A DNA stretch of 64,000 bases from NCBI RefSeq assembly GCF_001043115.1, contig NZ_LFME01000021.1:27914-91913 (forward strand), given 5' to 3'. This DNA is from Xanthomonas sp. NCPPB 1128 (lineage in GTDB: Bacteria > Pseudomonadota > Gammaproteobacteria > Xanthomonadales > Xanthomonadaceae). Positions 9,126 through 17,062 of the stretch are shown here, piece by piece. How positions within the stretch are numbered: position 1 is the stretch's first letter; each line of letters begins with the position of its first letter. Below the pieces are notes generated by a model. That model did no database searches. It had not been told where the DNA came from and saw nothing but the letters and a program-made list of their open reading frames with translations. Position numbers and translations under genes: made by a program.

Positions 9126-12100
9126 ATGAAACAGGCAATGTGCCGCAGCGCCATACGCGCTGCCCGTGGTGTGGCCGCAATCGGTTTCTGGGCATGGCAG
9201 CGCCTGGAGGCAAATGCGGTGCAGTGCCTGACAGCCATCGGCTCCGTACGTGCGTCATCGGATGCGCCGGCATCGCGCGTCGCGGCTAAAGCCGCTCCTA
9301 CCCGAGCGCGCGCTCTTCGTAGGAGCGGCTTCAGCCGCGACACGCGTTCCCGATCCACTTCGGCACAACAGGGCTCCACCAAAAAAGCCTCATACGCGCA
9401 GCGCTCCTGGCGCATCGCGCACCAGCTCGCCCTGCTCTGCACCTTCGCATTCCCCACCATCGCCGCCGCCGCGGCTCCCGAGCTCCTGTTCCGCGTCTCC
9501 GCCGACCATGGCCTGGACGCCGACGTCGCCAAGGGCGATGCAAGCCCCAACTTCCGCGACAAGATCGCCCTGGTGCCCACTGGCGTCTCCGGCCAGGCCA
9601 TCGAATGGGCCGACGACGGCGTGCTGTCCTGGAACGCCCCCGGCAACCTCTACACCCAGCGCGGCACCCTGTCGTTCTTCTGGCGCTCGCGCTACCCGGT
9701 CGGCGAAGCGCCGTTCGTGATCTTCCGCGTCGGCTACGCCGACCACACCAGCTGGGACATGGCCTGGCTGCGCATCGACTGGAACGGCCACGGCTTCGAT
9801 GCCTTCGTCACCGACGCCAACCTGGCCCGCACGCGCGTCTCCTTCAAGCTCGACAGGAACCCGGCACCTAGCGCCTGGACCCACCTGGCCTTCGCCTGGG
9901 ACGAGACCCGCGGCGTGCGCCTGTACGTGGACGGCAAGGAAGCCGCGCGCGTGGACTGCATCCAAGCCTGCGCCAAGGGCGGCTCGCTCGACTTCGACGC
10001 CGCGCTGGACCAGCTTGGCCTGGCCGCGCGCGTGCTGGCCCCGCACCAGGTGCAGAGCCGCTACAACTTCCTGCGCGGCAGCGACTTCGACGAGATCCGC
10101 GTTTACGACCGCATGCTCGACGCCGCCGGCGTCGCCGCCCTGGCCAAGCAACAGGAACCGCGCAGCGCCGAGCCCGTGCCCGACAGCGCCGCGCGCAACG
10201 CCTGGCTGCAGCGCTTCGGCTGGGACCACGGCCGCGCACCGCCGGCACTGGACGCGCCGTCCACGCGCATCCGCAAGGTCGAGTTCGCCGACGCCAAGGA
10301 CCTCAAGGAGTGGATGTGGAAGGCGACGGACGGCATCGCCGAGACCACCTGGCCCGGCGTCTACAACCGCTCGCGCCTGCCCGGCCGCAACGACTACTTC
10401 CAGTTGCCCGACTGGAACGTCTACGTCGAAGGCGGCAAGGCGCTGGATCTGGCCCTGCCCGACGAACCGTTCAACCGCATCGAACTACGTGGCGCCGCCT
10501 ACGGCCAAGCCACCTACGCCGCTGATGGCGCGACGCCCACGCCGCTGTTCTCCCGCGCCCAGGGCACCGTGCGCAGCGTCGACCAGTTCGAACGCCGCCG
10601 CGGCGGCCACCTGCGTTTCACCAACGTCGCCCAGGAAACTCCGATCCAGGAGATCTGGGCCTACGACGTCGGCGCCGGCGCCGAGCCGGCCAACCCCAGC
10701 GCCACGCTGCGCTACACCGTGCGCAGCGACATCGCCCCCGACTACGCCAACCTCGCCGCGCTGCGCGCCTACATCGCCGGGCGCTACCCGCCGGACGAGC
10801 GCAGCACCGTGGTCGCGCTGCCGACCAAGGCGCCGGCGCGCAAGCGCGCCGAGGAAAAGACCGCGGTGCCGCCCCTGCCGATCGTCCATGTGCTCATCCC
10901 CTCCAACCTCGGCGACGCACCGGCCGCGCAGCCGCTGATGCGCAGCTGGTCGTACGGCTGGGAGAACATGCACGACGGCCTGGACGGCATCGCCATCGAC
11001 CTGCCGGCGCTGCAGCTGCCGGCCACGCACAACGGCCTGATCCCGCTCAACATCCGCGTCAAGGATCCGATCTGGCCCGGCCGCGACATGCTCGACGTGT
11101 CGGTCTCGGTCGCGCCCGGGCAGGCGCGCACCCTGTGGCTGGACCTGCGCGACCGCATCCTGACCGACGACAGCCTGATGCTCAGCATCGCCTCGGCCGC
11201 GCCCGGCTTCGACGCGCGCGCGCTGGACGGCACGCAACTGCGCCTGCTGTTCAAGCCGCGCGACCAAGCCAAGGCCGAGCACATCGCCGACCGCTTCAAC
11301 CAGGTCAAGGACAACTGGGGCTTCCTGGTCGAGGAGCACACCACCTCCAAGCGCCAGCGCCTGTACGCGCGCCTGGATGCCGACATCCACGACTTGCTGC
11401 GGGTGGACCCGGACAACGCGCTGGGCCGCCAGTACTGGGCCGACATCAGCTACGGCAACCAGGGCCCGCTGCCGGTGCAGTTGCCGCAGCCGCCCAAGGG
11501 CGTGCCCGGCTGGGCGTTCTGGCAGCTGGAAGACCTCAAGGCCACGCGCCGCTACATCAACTGGTGGATCGACGAGCGCCAGGTCGACTACGGCGATTTC
11601 GGCGGCGGCATCTCCGACGATTCCGACCTCACCCAGCAATGGCCCGGCGTCGCCCTGATGGGCGTGGACCCGGACAAGCTCAACGCCTCGCTCACCGCAC
11701 TGTCCGACGCCAACTACCGCAACGGCATGTTCACCGACGGCCTCTCCACCATCGAGACCGACGAACTGCATTCCTACGAGGACGGCATCAACATCAACAG
11801 CGAAATGCTCTACCTCAACTGGGGCGACCCGCTGACGGTGGAGCGGTTGATGCGCACGGTGAAGGCGTTCGACAACATCATCCAGGTCAACCCGCAGGGC
11901 CACCTGCTGTTCGCCAGCAACTGGTTCGGCGGGCGCAAGGTCTACCGCGAACCGAACTGGGAGTGGCAAAAACCCTATTCGTTCCCGATCCTGCACCCGG
12001 CGCTGCTGCTGGGCGGCTACAACGCCGACCCCAACAGCCGCCGCATCGTCACCGGCCTGGCCGACGGCTACCTCGCCCATGCCTACACCGACGCCAAGGG

Positions 12101-13238
12101 CCAGTGGGCGCTGCCCAACGAGATCAACTGGGCCACCGGCAAGACCCGCGGCGGCAGCCTGTTCGACGGCAGCGGCGGCCCCGACACCCTGCACACCTTC
12201 TGGGCGGCGTACCGCTGGACCGGCGATGCGCGCTACCTCCAGCCCATCGACTACCGCGTCGCCAAGGCCGGCCCCGGCGGCCTGTCCCTGCTCAACGAGA
12301 ACTTCCTCGACTTGCTCGGCAAGCGCGACAGCTGGGGCGCCAGCCTGGCCAAGGCAGCGGCCGACGCCGACCCCGACGACGCCCCCGACTTCGCCCATCA
12401 CGTCGCCTGGGAACAGACCGGCGACCCGCGCTGGCTGGAAACCCTGTACCGCGCCGAGACCCGCGACAAGCTGCAGAGCTTCTACATGAACACCGAAGGC
12501 CACTGGTGGAGCGACCGCGTCGAATCGCCCACCGTGAACCTGCAGCGCGCCCGCCTCGGCGGCGTCGCCCTCAAGCGCAACCAGACCTACCCCGGCCACA
12601 CCGTCAGCTGGCGCTTCGCTGACCCCGATGGCGCGGTGCTGGTGGCGCTGCTACTGCCGAAGCCGCGGCAGGATCGATTCACCGTCATCGGCTACAACAC
12701 CAGCGGCAAGGTGCAGCGGGCGCAGATGACGGGGTGGAATATTGCCGCTGGGCAGTGGCGGATGCGTGCGGGCGTGGATCGCGATGGCGATGGGAAGATC
12801 GATGGCAAGGTCGCTAACCGCGAGTTCGCGTTCGAGAAGAGCGGGGCGGTGGATGTGGAGTTCCCGCCCGGGCAGACGTCGGTGATGGAGTTCGAGCTGG
12901 TCACGCCGGCTGCGGTGCCGGTCGAGCTGCGGCCGGACCTGGGGATCGGGCGTGGGGATGTGCGGGTGATGGCCGATGCCATCGAAGTCACCGTGCATAG
13001 CCTGGGGCATGTGGATGCGCCGGCGGGGTTCGTGGTGTTGGAGGATGGGCGGGGTCGGGAATTGGCGCGGGTGGCGTTTCCTGCGTTGGAGGCGCCGCGG
13101 GATTTGGAGCCGAGGACGGTGCAGGTGCGGTTGGTGGTGCCGGGCGGTGCGAGCGCCAAGGGAGGGCGGCTACGCATCGTCACGGAGGGCGACGTGTCGG
13201 AACTGACCCAACGGAATAATCTAGTGGATGTGCCCTGA
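9126..13238 (+). CDS. Large exported LamG-domain protein, probable carbohydrate-active enzyme
   Basis: A 1370-aa protein with start ATG at 9126, chosen for the strong RBS aaggag at 9118. Residues ~50-75 are a translation of two inverted 23-bp palindromic repeats ([20 protein letters not shown]). A signal-peptide-like segment (LALLCTFAFPTIAAAAAPE) then occurs only near residue 100. LamG/concanavalin-like domain about residues 120-330 (LSFFWRSRYP, ARVSFKLDRN-like strands, LYVDGKEA). The middle, about 400-1200, is rich in Trp/Tyr and helical (YINWWIDERQVDYGDFGGGI, HSYEDGININSEMLYLNWGD), resembling a catalytic (alpha/alpha)-type module. An EF-hand-like DRDGDGKID loop and a CARDB-like C-terminal beta domain follow. 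With the receptor and KdgK it suggests glycan depolymerisation; I cannot assign a CAZy family. Confidence 0.75.
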   Translation: MKQAMCRSAIRAARGVAAIGFWAWQRLEANAVQCLTAIGSVRASSDAPASRVAAKAAPTRARALRRSGFSRDTRSRSTSAQQGSTKKASYAQRSWRIAHQLALLCTFAFPTIAAAAAPELLFRVSADHGLDADVAKGDASPNFRDKIALVPTGVSGQAIEWADDGVLSWNAPGNLYTQRGTLSFFWRSRYPVGEAPFVIFRVGYADHTSWDMAWLRIDWNGHGFDAFVTDANLARTRVSFKLDRNPAPSAWTHLAFAWDETRGVRLYVDGKEAARVDCIQACAKGGSLDFDAALDQLGLAARVLAPHQVQSRYNFLRGSDFDEIRVYDRMLDAAGVAALAKQQEPRSAEPVPDSAARNAWLQRFGWDHGRAPPALDAPSTRIRKVEFADAKDLKEWMWKATDGIAETTWPGVYNRSRLPGRNDYFQLPDWNVYVEGGKALDLALPDEPFNRIELRGAAYGQATYAADGATPTPLFSRAQGTVRSVDQFERRRGGHLRFTNVAQETPIQEIWAYDVGAGAEPANPSATLRYTVRSDIAPDYANLAALRAYIAGRYPPDERSTVVALPTKAPARKRAEEKTAVPPLPIVHVLIPSNLGDAPAAQPLMRSWSYGWENMHDGLDGIAIDLPALQLPATHNGLIPLNIRVKDPIWPGRDMLDVSVSVAPGQARTLWLDLRDRILTDDSLMLSIASAAPGFDARALDGTQLRLLFKPRDQAKAEHIADRFNQVKDNWGFLVEEHTTSKRQRLYARLDADIHDLLRVDPDNALGRQYWADISYGNQGPLPVQLPQPPKGVPGWAFWQLEDLKATRRYINWWIDERQVDYGDFGGGISDDSDLTQQWPGVALMGVDPDKLNASLTALSDANYRNGMFTDGLSTIETDELHSYEDGININSEMLYLNWGDPLTVERLMRTVKAFDNIIQVNPQGHLLFASNWFGGRKVYREPNWEWQKPYSFPILHPALLLGGYNADPNSRRIVTGLADGYLAHAYTDAKGQWALPNEINWATGKTRGGSLFDGSGGPDTLHTFWAAYRWTGDARYLQPIDYRVAKAGPGGLSLLNENFLDLLGKRDSWGASLAKAAADADPDDAPDFAHHVAWEQTGDPRWLETLYRAETRDKLQSFYMNTEGHWWSDRVESPTVNLQRARLGGVALKRNQTYPGHTVSWRFADPDGAVLVALLLPKPRQDRFTVIGYNTSGKVQRAQMTGWNIAAGQWRMRAGVDRDGDGKIDGKVANREFAFEKSGAVDVEFPPGQTSVMEFELVTPAAVPVELRPDLGIGRGDVRVMADAIEVTVHSLGHVDAPAGFVVLEDGRGRELARVAFPALEAPRDLEPRTVQVRLVVPGGASAKGGRLRIVTEGDVSELTQRNNLVDVP
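9279..9341. repeat. Inverted pair of 23-bp palindromes inside the LamG gene
   Basis: A reverse copy (9279-9301) and forward copy (9319-9341) of the dispersed palindrome, 17 bp apart, lie in the 5' part of the LamG coding frame. They are in frame and create no stop, so the repeat pair is translated. The same paired arrangement occurs in noncoding DNA at 4583-4645 and, in opposite order, at 31654-31719. Confidence 0.8.
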
Positions 13239-13481
13239 ATTAATCAGGGCACCCTTCGACGGCACAACTTGCCTAGCCAAGCGTCTTCGCCTGGGATGTT
13301 GCCGGTCGGCGGCCGAATTTGTCTCCCCCAAGAATGTGACGTCGTGCTAGAACAGGATCGTCTGTGGGGATCACGGACTTTCACCGGACCTGATTGGACG
13401 GTTGCGCCTGCGGGATACGCGGCGTAGAGCAGCCAATCTGCAATGGAAACTAGGACGCCACTTTTTCTCAGGGGGAAATCG

Positions 13482-13691
13482 ATGTTTACCAAAGTCTCGA
13501 TCATCGCGGCACTGGCTGGGTTCGCCGTGTGCCTGGCTGCTGCATCTGCGGACGCACGTGTGCGTGCGTCTGGTTCACACCACACGACCAGTCATGGCGG
13601 TCACTACACGTCGGGCCACGGCTCTTCGCATAAGGGTGGTAGCTACCGTAGTCCGAGTACCAACAATCACTATAGGCAGCATAAGCTCTGA
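13482..13691 (+). CDS. Small exported His/Gly/Ser-rich protein
   Basis: A 69-aa protein beginning MFTKVSIIAALAGFAVCLAA, a clear signal peptide cleaved near ADA. The mature part is about 45 residues rich in His, Ser, Gly and Tyr (SHHTTSHGGHYTSGHGSSHK) and ends in a Y-R-S-P-S-T-N-N-H-Y-R motif. Similar short HGGHY-type exported proteins are frequent in Xanthomonadaceae; function unknown, with metal binding through histidines possible. The ATG at 13482 is preceded by aggggg. The 243 bp upstream hold no other gene. Confidence 0.65.
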   Translation: MFTKVSIIAALAGFAVCLAAASADARVRASGSHHTTSHGGHYTSGHGSSHKGGSYRSPSTNNHYRQHKL

Positions 13692-13764
13692 TAAAAGCTT
13701 GGCAATAATAATATGCATTTCTGAGGAACGCTGCAGGTAAAGTGAATTTAATTGAGAAAAATAA

Positions 13765-14352
13765 ATGGATTTTAATAATAGAGTGAAGAAAGAAGTAACT
13801 GAGGCTGTGGTACGAGCAATCCTTGTCGACGCCGGATATCGGGTTCTTGACTTTGGAATTGAAAGCCAGATACGCGAAATAGAATGTTTAAGCGCACTCG
13901 AGTATCTTGGGTTGGACTTCCCTGCCGCACTTCGTTCACTACCTGATCTATTGGTGATGGATCGAGAGCAAACACAAAAGCAGCTTGTGGAGGTAAAGTT
14001 TAGAACTGGATGGGACAAAAATCTGCTTCTAAACATCGAAAATCAAGTCCGTATGTTTAACAGCATAGTTCTCATTTATTTGAACACCCAGCCGCAGTTA
14101 AATGGTAGAGATCCCTCTCCTAGCAGCTACCTCAGATGCTGCCAGCTTAGGATAAGTGGTGATGTTTATCAGGTGGAAGTCTTACATGGTTCAGAATTCT
14201 TATGGCGAGATGTTGCTCAGCTAGGAGTGCACGAAGGACAATGGTGGGGGCTTAGGCGGCTACAGGATGTTTTTCCAAAAATCATTGGTCGAGCTGAAGC
14301 GCAGTCATTACAGACCGCTATAAATTCAATTAAAGGTTTGATTGACGCGTGA
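13765..14352 (+). CDS. Hypothetical protein with PD-(D/E)XK-like motif
   Basis: A 195-aa protein in markedly AT-richer DNA than the flanks. No recognised family name, but the middle shows a textbook PD-(D/E)XK core: S-L-P-D-L-L-V-M-D followed 13-14 residues later by LVEVKFR (Asp near residue 53, Glu/Lys near 69/71), preceded by an amphipathic helix and a V-L-D-F-G strand. This suggests a restriction-endonuclease-like fold. The rest gives no clue to specificity. First gene of the AT-rich cluster that continues with two more proteins of this motif type. Could be a defence nuclease or an unrelated protein with a fortuitous motif. Confidence 0.6.
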   Translation: MDFNNRVKKEVTEAVVRAILVDAGYRVLDFGIESQIREIECLSALEYLGLDFPAALRSLPDLLVMDREQTQKQLVEVKFRTGWDKNLLLNIENQVRMFNSIVLIYLNTQPQLNGRDPSPSSYLRCCQLRISGDVYQVEVLHGSEFLWRDVAQLGVHEGQWWGLRRLQDVFPKIIGRAEAQSLQTAINSIKGLIDA

Positions 14353-14515
14353 GCGTGCTGATGTGCCTTCAAGGACGCGTTTAGGATACTAGAGGAATTC
14401 CTTTCCAGAACTCTCCATCAAAGTGTGAAGAAAGGCTTCCTCCAATCTTACTATAGGTGGGTGAGATCGGTGATAGCGAGAAAAGAAAATCTATTCGAGG
14501 ACATCGCAGGAGCAT

Positions 14516-15982
14516 ATGTCGGTGAAAGTCTATTTTTCTGACTATTTCTCAGTTTCTCCGGAAACACTCAAGGAGCATGGAGCTCTAAACGTCTCGCTCA
14601 TTAATGATCTTCCGTTATTTATCGACCCCTTTTTGCTATTTAATAGCGAAAAGAAGGAATATATTGATCTGCATGCCGCCATCATCAAATACATTCGGTT
14701 TCTAAGAGAGTTATCAGGGGGTGGCAAAACTAGCGATGGTCACGTCAAACACCTCTTCACCTTCAAAGAGGTGAAGCAAAATTGGCTTGGGTATAGCATG
14801 GTTGGTAACAGTGGCTCAGGTCTAGGCGCGAAGTTTGCCACCGCCATGAATGAGAACCTGTCAACTATCTTCAGCAACTTTGGCGATGAAAAAATTACCA
14901 AAGGAAGCCATCTAGAGAAGCTATGCCTCATTAAAGATGGGGTTGGCAAAGATGCCATCAGCGACTTCACTACAAATCTAATCAAAAGCTATCTTTGCGA
15001 GTACACCCAGTCTTTTGCAGAAAAGCACCTAGCAAGTAATCGCATCAAAGTCGTCGATGTGTCGCACGCAACATTTAATTACGATCTACGACGTTGGATG
15101 CCAAAGCAATACAAGCTCCCATACATTGATGGTGACTATGTACTTCTCACCCCTAAGGACATCCTTACCAAAGATGAGGCATGGATAAACCGTCATGATA
15201 TTGTGGCTGACTTCGAAGATATCCTCGACGCCGTACCAAACGACGTGCTTCGCGCGCAAATTAATGACTACTTTCTTCGCCAAATCCCCGATGATGCAAA
15301 AAAAAAGGACATGAACGAAGCGGCCATTAGGGCCATCCGTACATTCCCTCAAATCATCGACTATTACATACGGTACAAGGAGGACAACGGAGACAAGGCC
15401 GTTGCAGTCAGTGAAGAGAGACTGAAAGAAACCGAGTCGCAGTTTATCAATCAAGTGTCGAATCTCATCGAAAAGCTTGTCGAGGACGACAATTTTTACA
15501 AGACTCCGACCGACACATTCGAAGAAACGAGTCGACGGGTCCAGTTCCTCAAGCAAGTCATCGAGAAGAACGACGGCTACAAAATTTTCTATATCAAGGG
15601 AAAACCCGTACAGCGTGAGGTCGACCTTCAACTGATGTTTCGACTGACGTGGTTTGCATCCAGCGATGATGTAAACGCTGAAGTGAACAATGGTAGAGGC
15701 CCTGTAGACTACAAAATATCGCGCGGCTCAAAGGATGCCACTCTTGTAGAATTCAAGCTTGCAAGTAACTCGAAATTAAAACAAAACCTTGCCAAGCAAG
15801 TTGAGGTCTACAAGGACGCCAACCAAACTAAGAAGTCAGTCAAGGTTGTTCTACATTTCACGGATGAAGAATACGCAAAGGTCAAAAGAGTAATGAAAGA
15901 ACTCAAGATCAAGGAGGGACATGACTTCGTCCTCATTGACGCGAGCCGCACCAATAAACCGTCAGGCTCAAATGCAAAATAA
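14516..15982 (+). CDS. Hypothetical protein with C-terminal PD-(D/E)XK-like domain
   Basis: A 488-aa soluble protein starting MSVKVYFSDYFSVSPETLKE; no signal peptide or membrane segment. The C-terminal ~120 residues contain R-G-P-V-D-Y-K-I-S-R-G-S-K-D, then TLVEFKLASNSKLKQNLAKQ. The spacing D-x(14)-E-F-K and the following Q-V-E-V-Y (a frequent Q in these nucleases) indicate a PD-(D/E)XK nuclease fold. The N-terminal 350 residues are helical and charged and I do not recognise them. The start ATG at 14516 overlaps a cat|atg context after aggagc. Codon use is AT-rich, unlike the core genes. Ends 33 bp before the next gene, so probably a two-gene unit; defence role inferred only. Confidence 0.65.
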   Translation: MSVKVYFSDYFSVSPETLKEHGALNVSLINDLPLFIDPFLLFNSEKKEYIDLHAAIIKYIRFLRELSGGGKTSDGHVKHLFTFKEVKQNWLGYSMVGNSGSGLGAKFATAMNENLSTIFSNFGDEKITKGSHLEKLCLIKDGVGKDAISDFTTNLIKSYLCEYTQSFAEKHLASNRIKVVDVSHATFNYDLRRWMPKQYKLPYIDGDYVLLTPKDILTKDEAWINRHDIVADFEDILDAVPNDVLRAQINDYFLRQIPDDAKKKDMNEAAIRAIRTFPQIIDYYIRYKEDNGDKAVAVSEERLKETESQFINQVSNLIEKLVEDDNFYKTPTDTFEETSRRVQFLKQVIEKNDGYKIFYIKGKPVQREVDLQLMFRLTWFASSDDVNAEVNNGRGPVDYKISRGSKDATLVEFKLASNSKLKQNLAKQVEVYKDANQTKKSVKVVLHFTDEEYAKVKRVMKELKIKEGHDFVLIDASRTNKPSGSNAK

Positions 15983-16015
15983 AAGTGGAGGACGACCTCG
16001 TGGGAAGGAATTCTA

Positions 16016-16597
16016 ATGGGCATCAACCAGACTGAAGTCGATACGCACTGGAACTATTTCCTCGCACTTGAAGAGGACTTCCTGTGTATATCCAGATATG
16101 TACATTTCAACGTAGCCAACAACAAAGCCTACTCTATCGAATTCGCAAGAATCATTCTCGCAGCAGGCTCAGAAGTCGATGTCGTCGCCAAGGCCTTGAC
16201 CAAACAAGTGATAGGCGAAGACACCGAGAATATCGCAGAACACAGAAAGGCGTTACTTCCTACCTATCCTGAAATTTCAAAGCACACGGTATCTATGGAT
16301 CGGTTCGGTATGACCGTGACACCTTGGGAGAATTGGGGCGCGGACAAATCACCGGAGTGGTGGTCAAGCTACAACACTGTCAAACACAATCGTGGACGGA
16401 ATTTTCAAGAGGCGAATCTTGAGAATACATTCCGTTCTGTAGCGGGTCTTTTCATTCTTCTTATCTACCACTTACGAACAATGGGAGCTAAAGAAGTCCA
16501 TCCACCTCCGCGCATTCTTTCAACGGAAGAAACATTCACATCCTTTGCAACCGACCCAAGAAGAAGACTATTTCTTCTTTATTCGCTGAATTATTAA
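16016..16597 (+). CDS. Hypothetical helical protein, second gene of the nuclease pair
   Basis: A 193-aa, mostly alpha-helical cytoplasmic protein. A distinctive stretch is EWWSSYNTVKHNRGRNFQEA followed by a hydrophobic helix S-V-A-G-L-F-I-L-L-I-Y-H-L. The Y-N-x-V-K-H-x-R signature with flanking helices resembles HEPN-superfamily-like proteins seen with mobile and defence genes, but the canonical R-x(4-6)-H motif is not clear, so this stays tentative. The 33-bp gap from the upstream nuclease-like gene and similar base composition support an operon. Followed within 35 bp by a hairpin repeat. Confidence 0.6.
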   Translation: MGINQTEVDTHWNYFLALEEDFLCISRYVHFNVANNKAYSIEFARIILAAGSEVDVVAKALTKQVIGEDTENIAEHRKALLPTYPEISKHTVSMDRFGMTVTPWENWGADKSPEWWSSYNTVKHNRGRNFQEANLENTFRSVAGLFILLIYHLRTMGAKEVHPPPRILSTEETFTSFATDPRRRLFLLYSLNY

Positions 16598-16628
16598 CAA
16601 GGAAATTATCGGGGTAGCTGAGAAAACA

Positions 16629-16686
16629 GGGGTCAGAGTGCACTTTTATGTGTGACACTTCGAAAGTCCGTTCTGACCCCAGTTCT
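16629..16686. repeat. ggggtcagag-type hairpin element, copy 1
   Basis: A ~58-bp imperfect inverted repeat: ggggtcagagtgcac at the left end and ttctgaccccagttct at the right. Five copies occur between 16.6 and 19.5 kb. Copy 1 lies just after the 16016-16597 gene and before a possible attC right end (gcgttatggg near 16710). No transposase is present; single-stranded hairpin ends of this kind are typical of elements mobilised by Y1 (REP-associated) transposases, which is inference. Confidence 0.75.
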
Positions 16687-16735
16687 CCGTTCTCTTTCGA
16701 CCGCAGCGTTATGGGTCCAGTAGCAGTTGACGCCC

Positions 16736-16978
16736 ATGACACGACATCTTGCTCTTTTACTGTCTTTGCTCCTTCCGGCATCGAATGTTGCGAACGCCAG
16801 GTGTTTGCTAGGTCAGCCGGCGACGGTTCGGCTTACTGGCGTCCTTGAGCGCGTCACGTTCCCAGGTCCACCCAACTACGAGAGCGTCCAGAGCGGCGAC
16901 GCACCCGAAACCTACTACGTCCTGCGCTTACCGGAGCCAGTAAATGGGGTCAGAGTATATTTTTCCTGGCACTCTTGA
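16736..16978 (+). pseudogene. DUF4431-like exported protein, 3' end replaced by a hairpin element
   Basis: The ATG at 16736 begins MTRHLALLLSLLLPAS, a signal peptide, followed by C-L-L-G-Q-P-A-T-V-R-L-T-G-V-L and the family motif TFPGPPNYESVQSGDAPE. It breaks off at L-P-E-P-V, where hairpin copy 2 begins (16946) and supplies a nonsense tail and stop. Compared with the intact relative at 31142-31600 about half of the domain is missing, including the conserved region after the proline-valine step. Probably non-functional, though a short exported product could still be made. Confidence 0.6.
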
Positions 16979-17001
16979 AAGTGCACTATGACCCCAGTTC
17001 T
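16946..17001. repeat. ggggtcagag-type hairpin element, copy 2
   Basis: ggggtcagagtatattttt at the left and tatgaccccagttct at the right. It truncates the DUF4431-like gene and is followed after ~15 bp by an integron attC right half. Confidence 0.75.
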
Positions 17002-17014
17002 GGTTTGATCCTTC

Positions 17015-17044
17015 TTCACGGCGCGGCTTAACTCAGAGTTAGAT
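17015..17044 (+). other. Integron attC site, right half only
   Basis: Reads tcacggcgcggcttaactca then gagttagat. It contains an L' box (cggcttaactcag) and an R' core GTTAGAT (17038-17044), a perfect match to GTTRRRY. These match the right arm of Xanthomonas-type attC sites. The left arm is missing; hairpin copy 2 stands in its place. The next gene begins 19-28 bp later, as expected for a cassette. Confidence 0.55.
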
Positions 17045-17062
17045 CTTGCTCACATCGTCTCG

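Noticed and set aside
10485..12599. 704-codon minus-strand open frame opposite the LamG gene
   Set aside because: Val/Ala/Gly/His-rich shadow of a high-GC gene with no domain; the plus strand has a clear protein.
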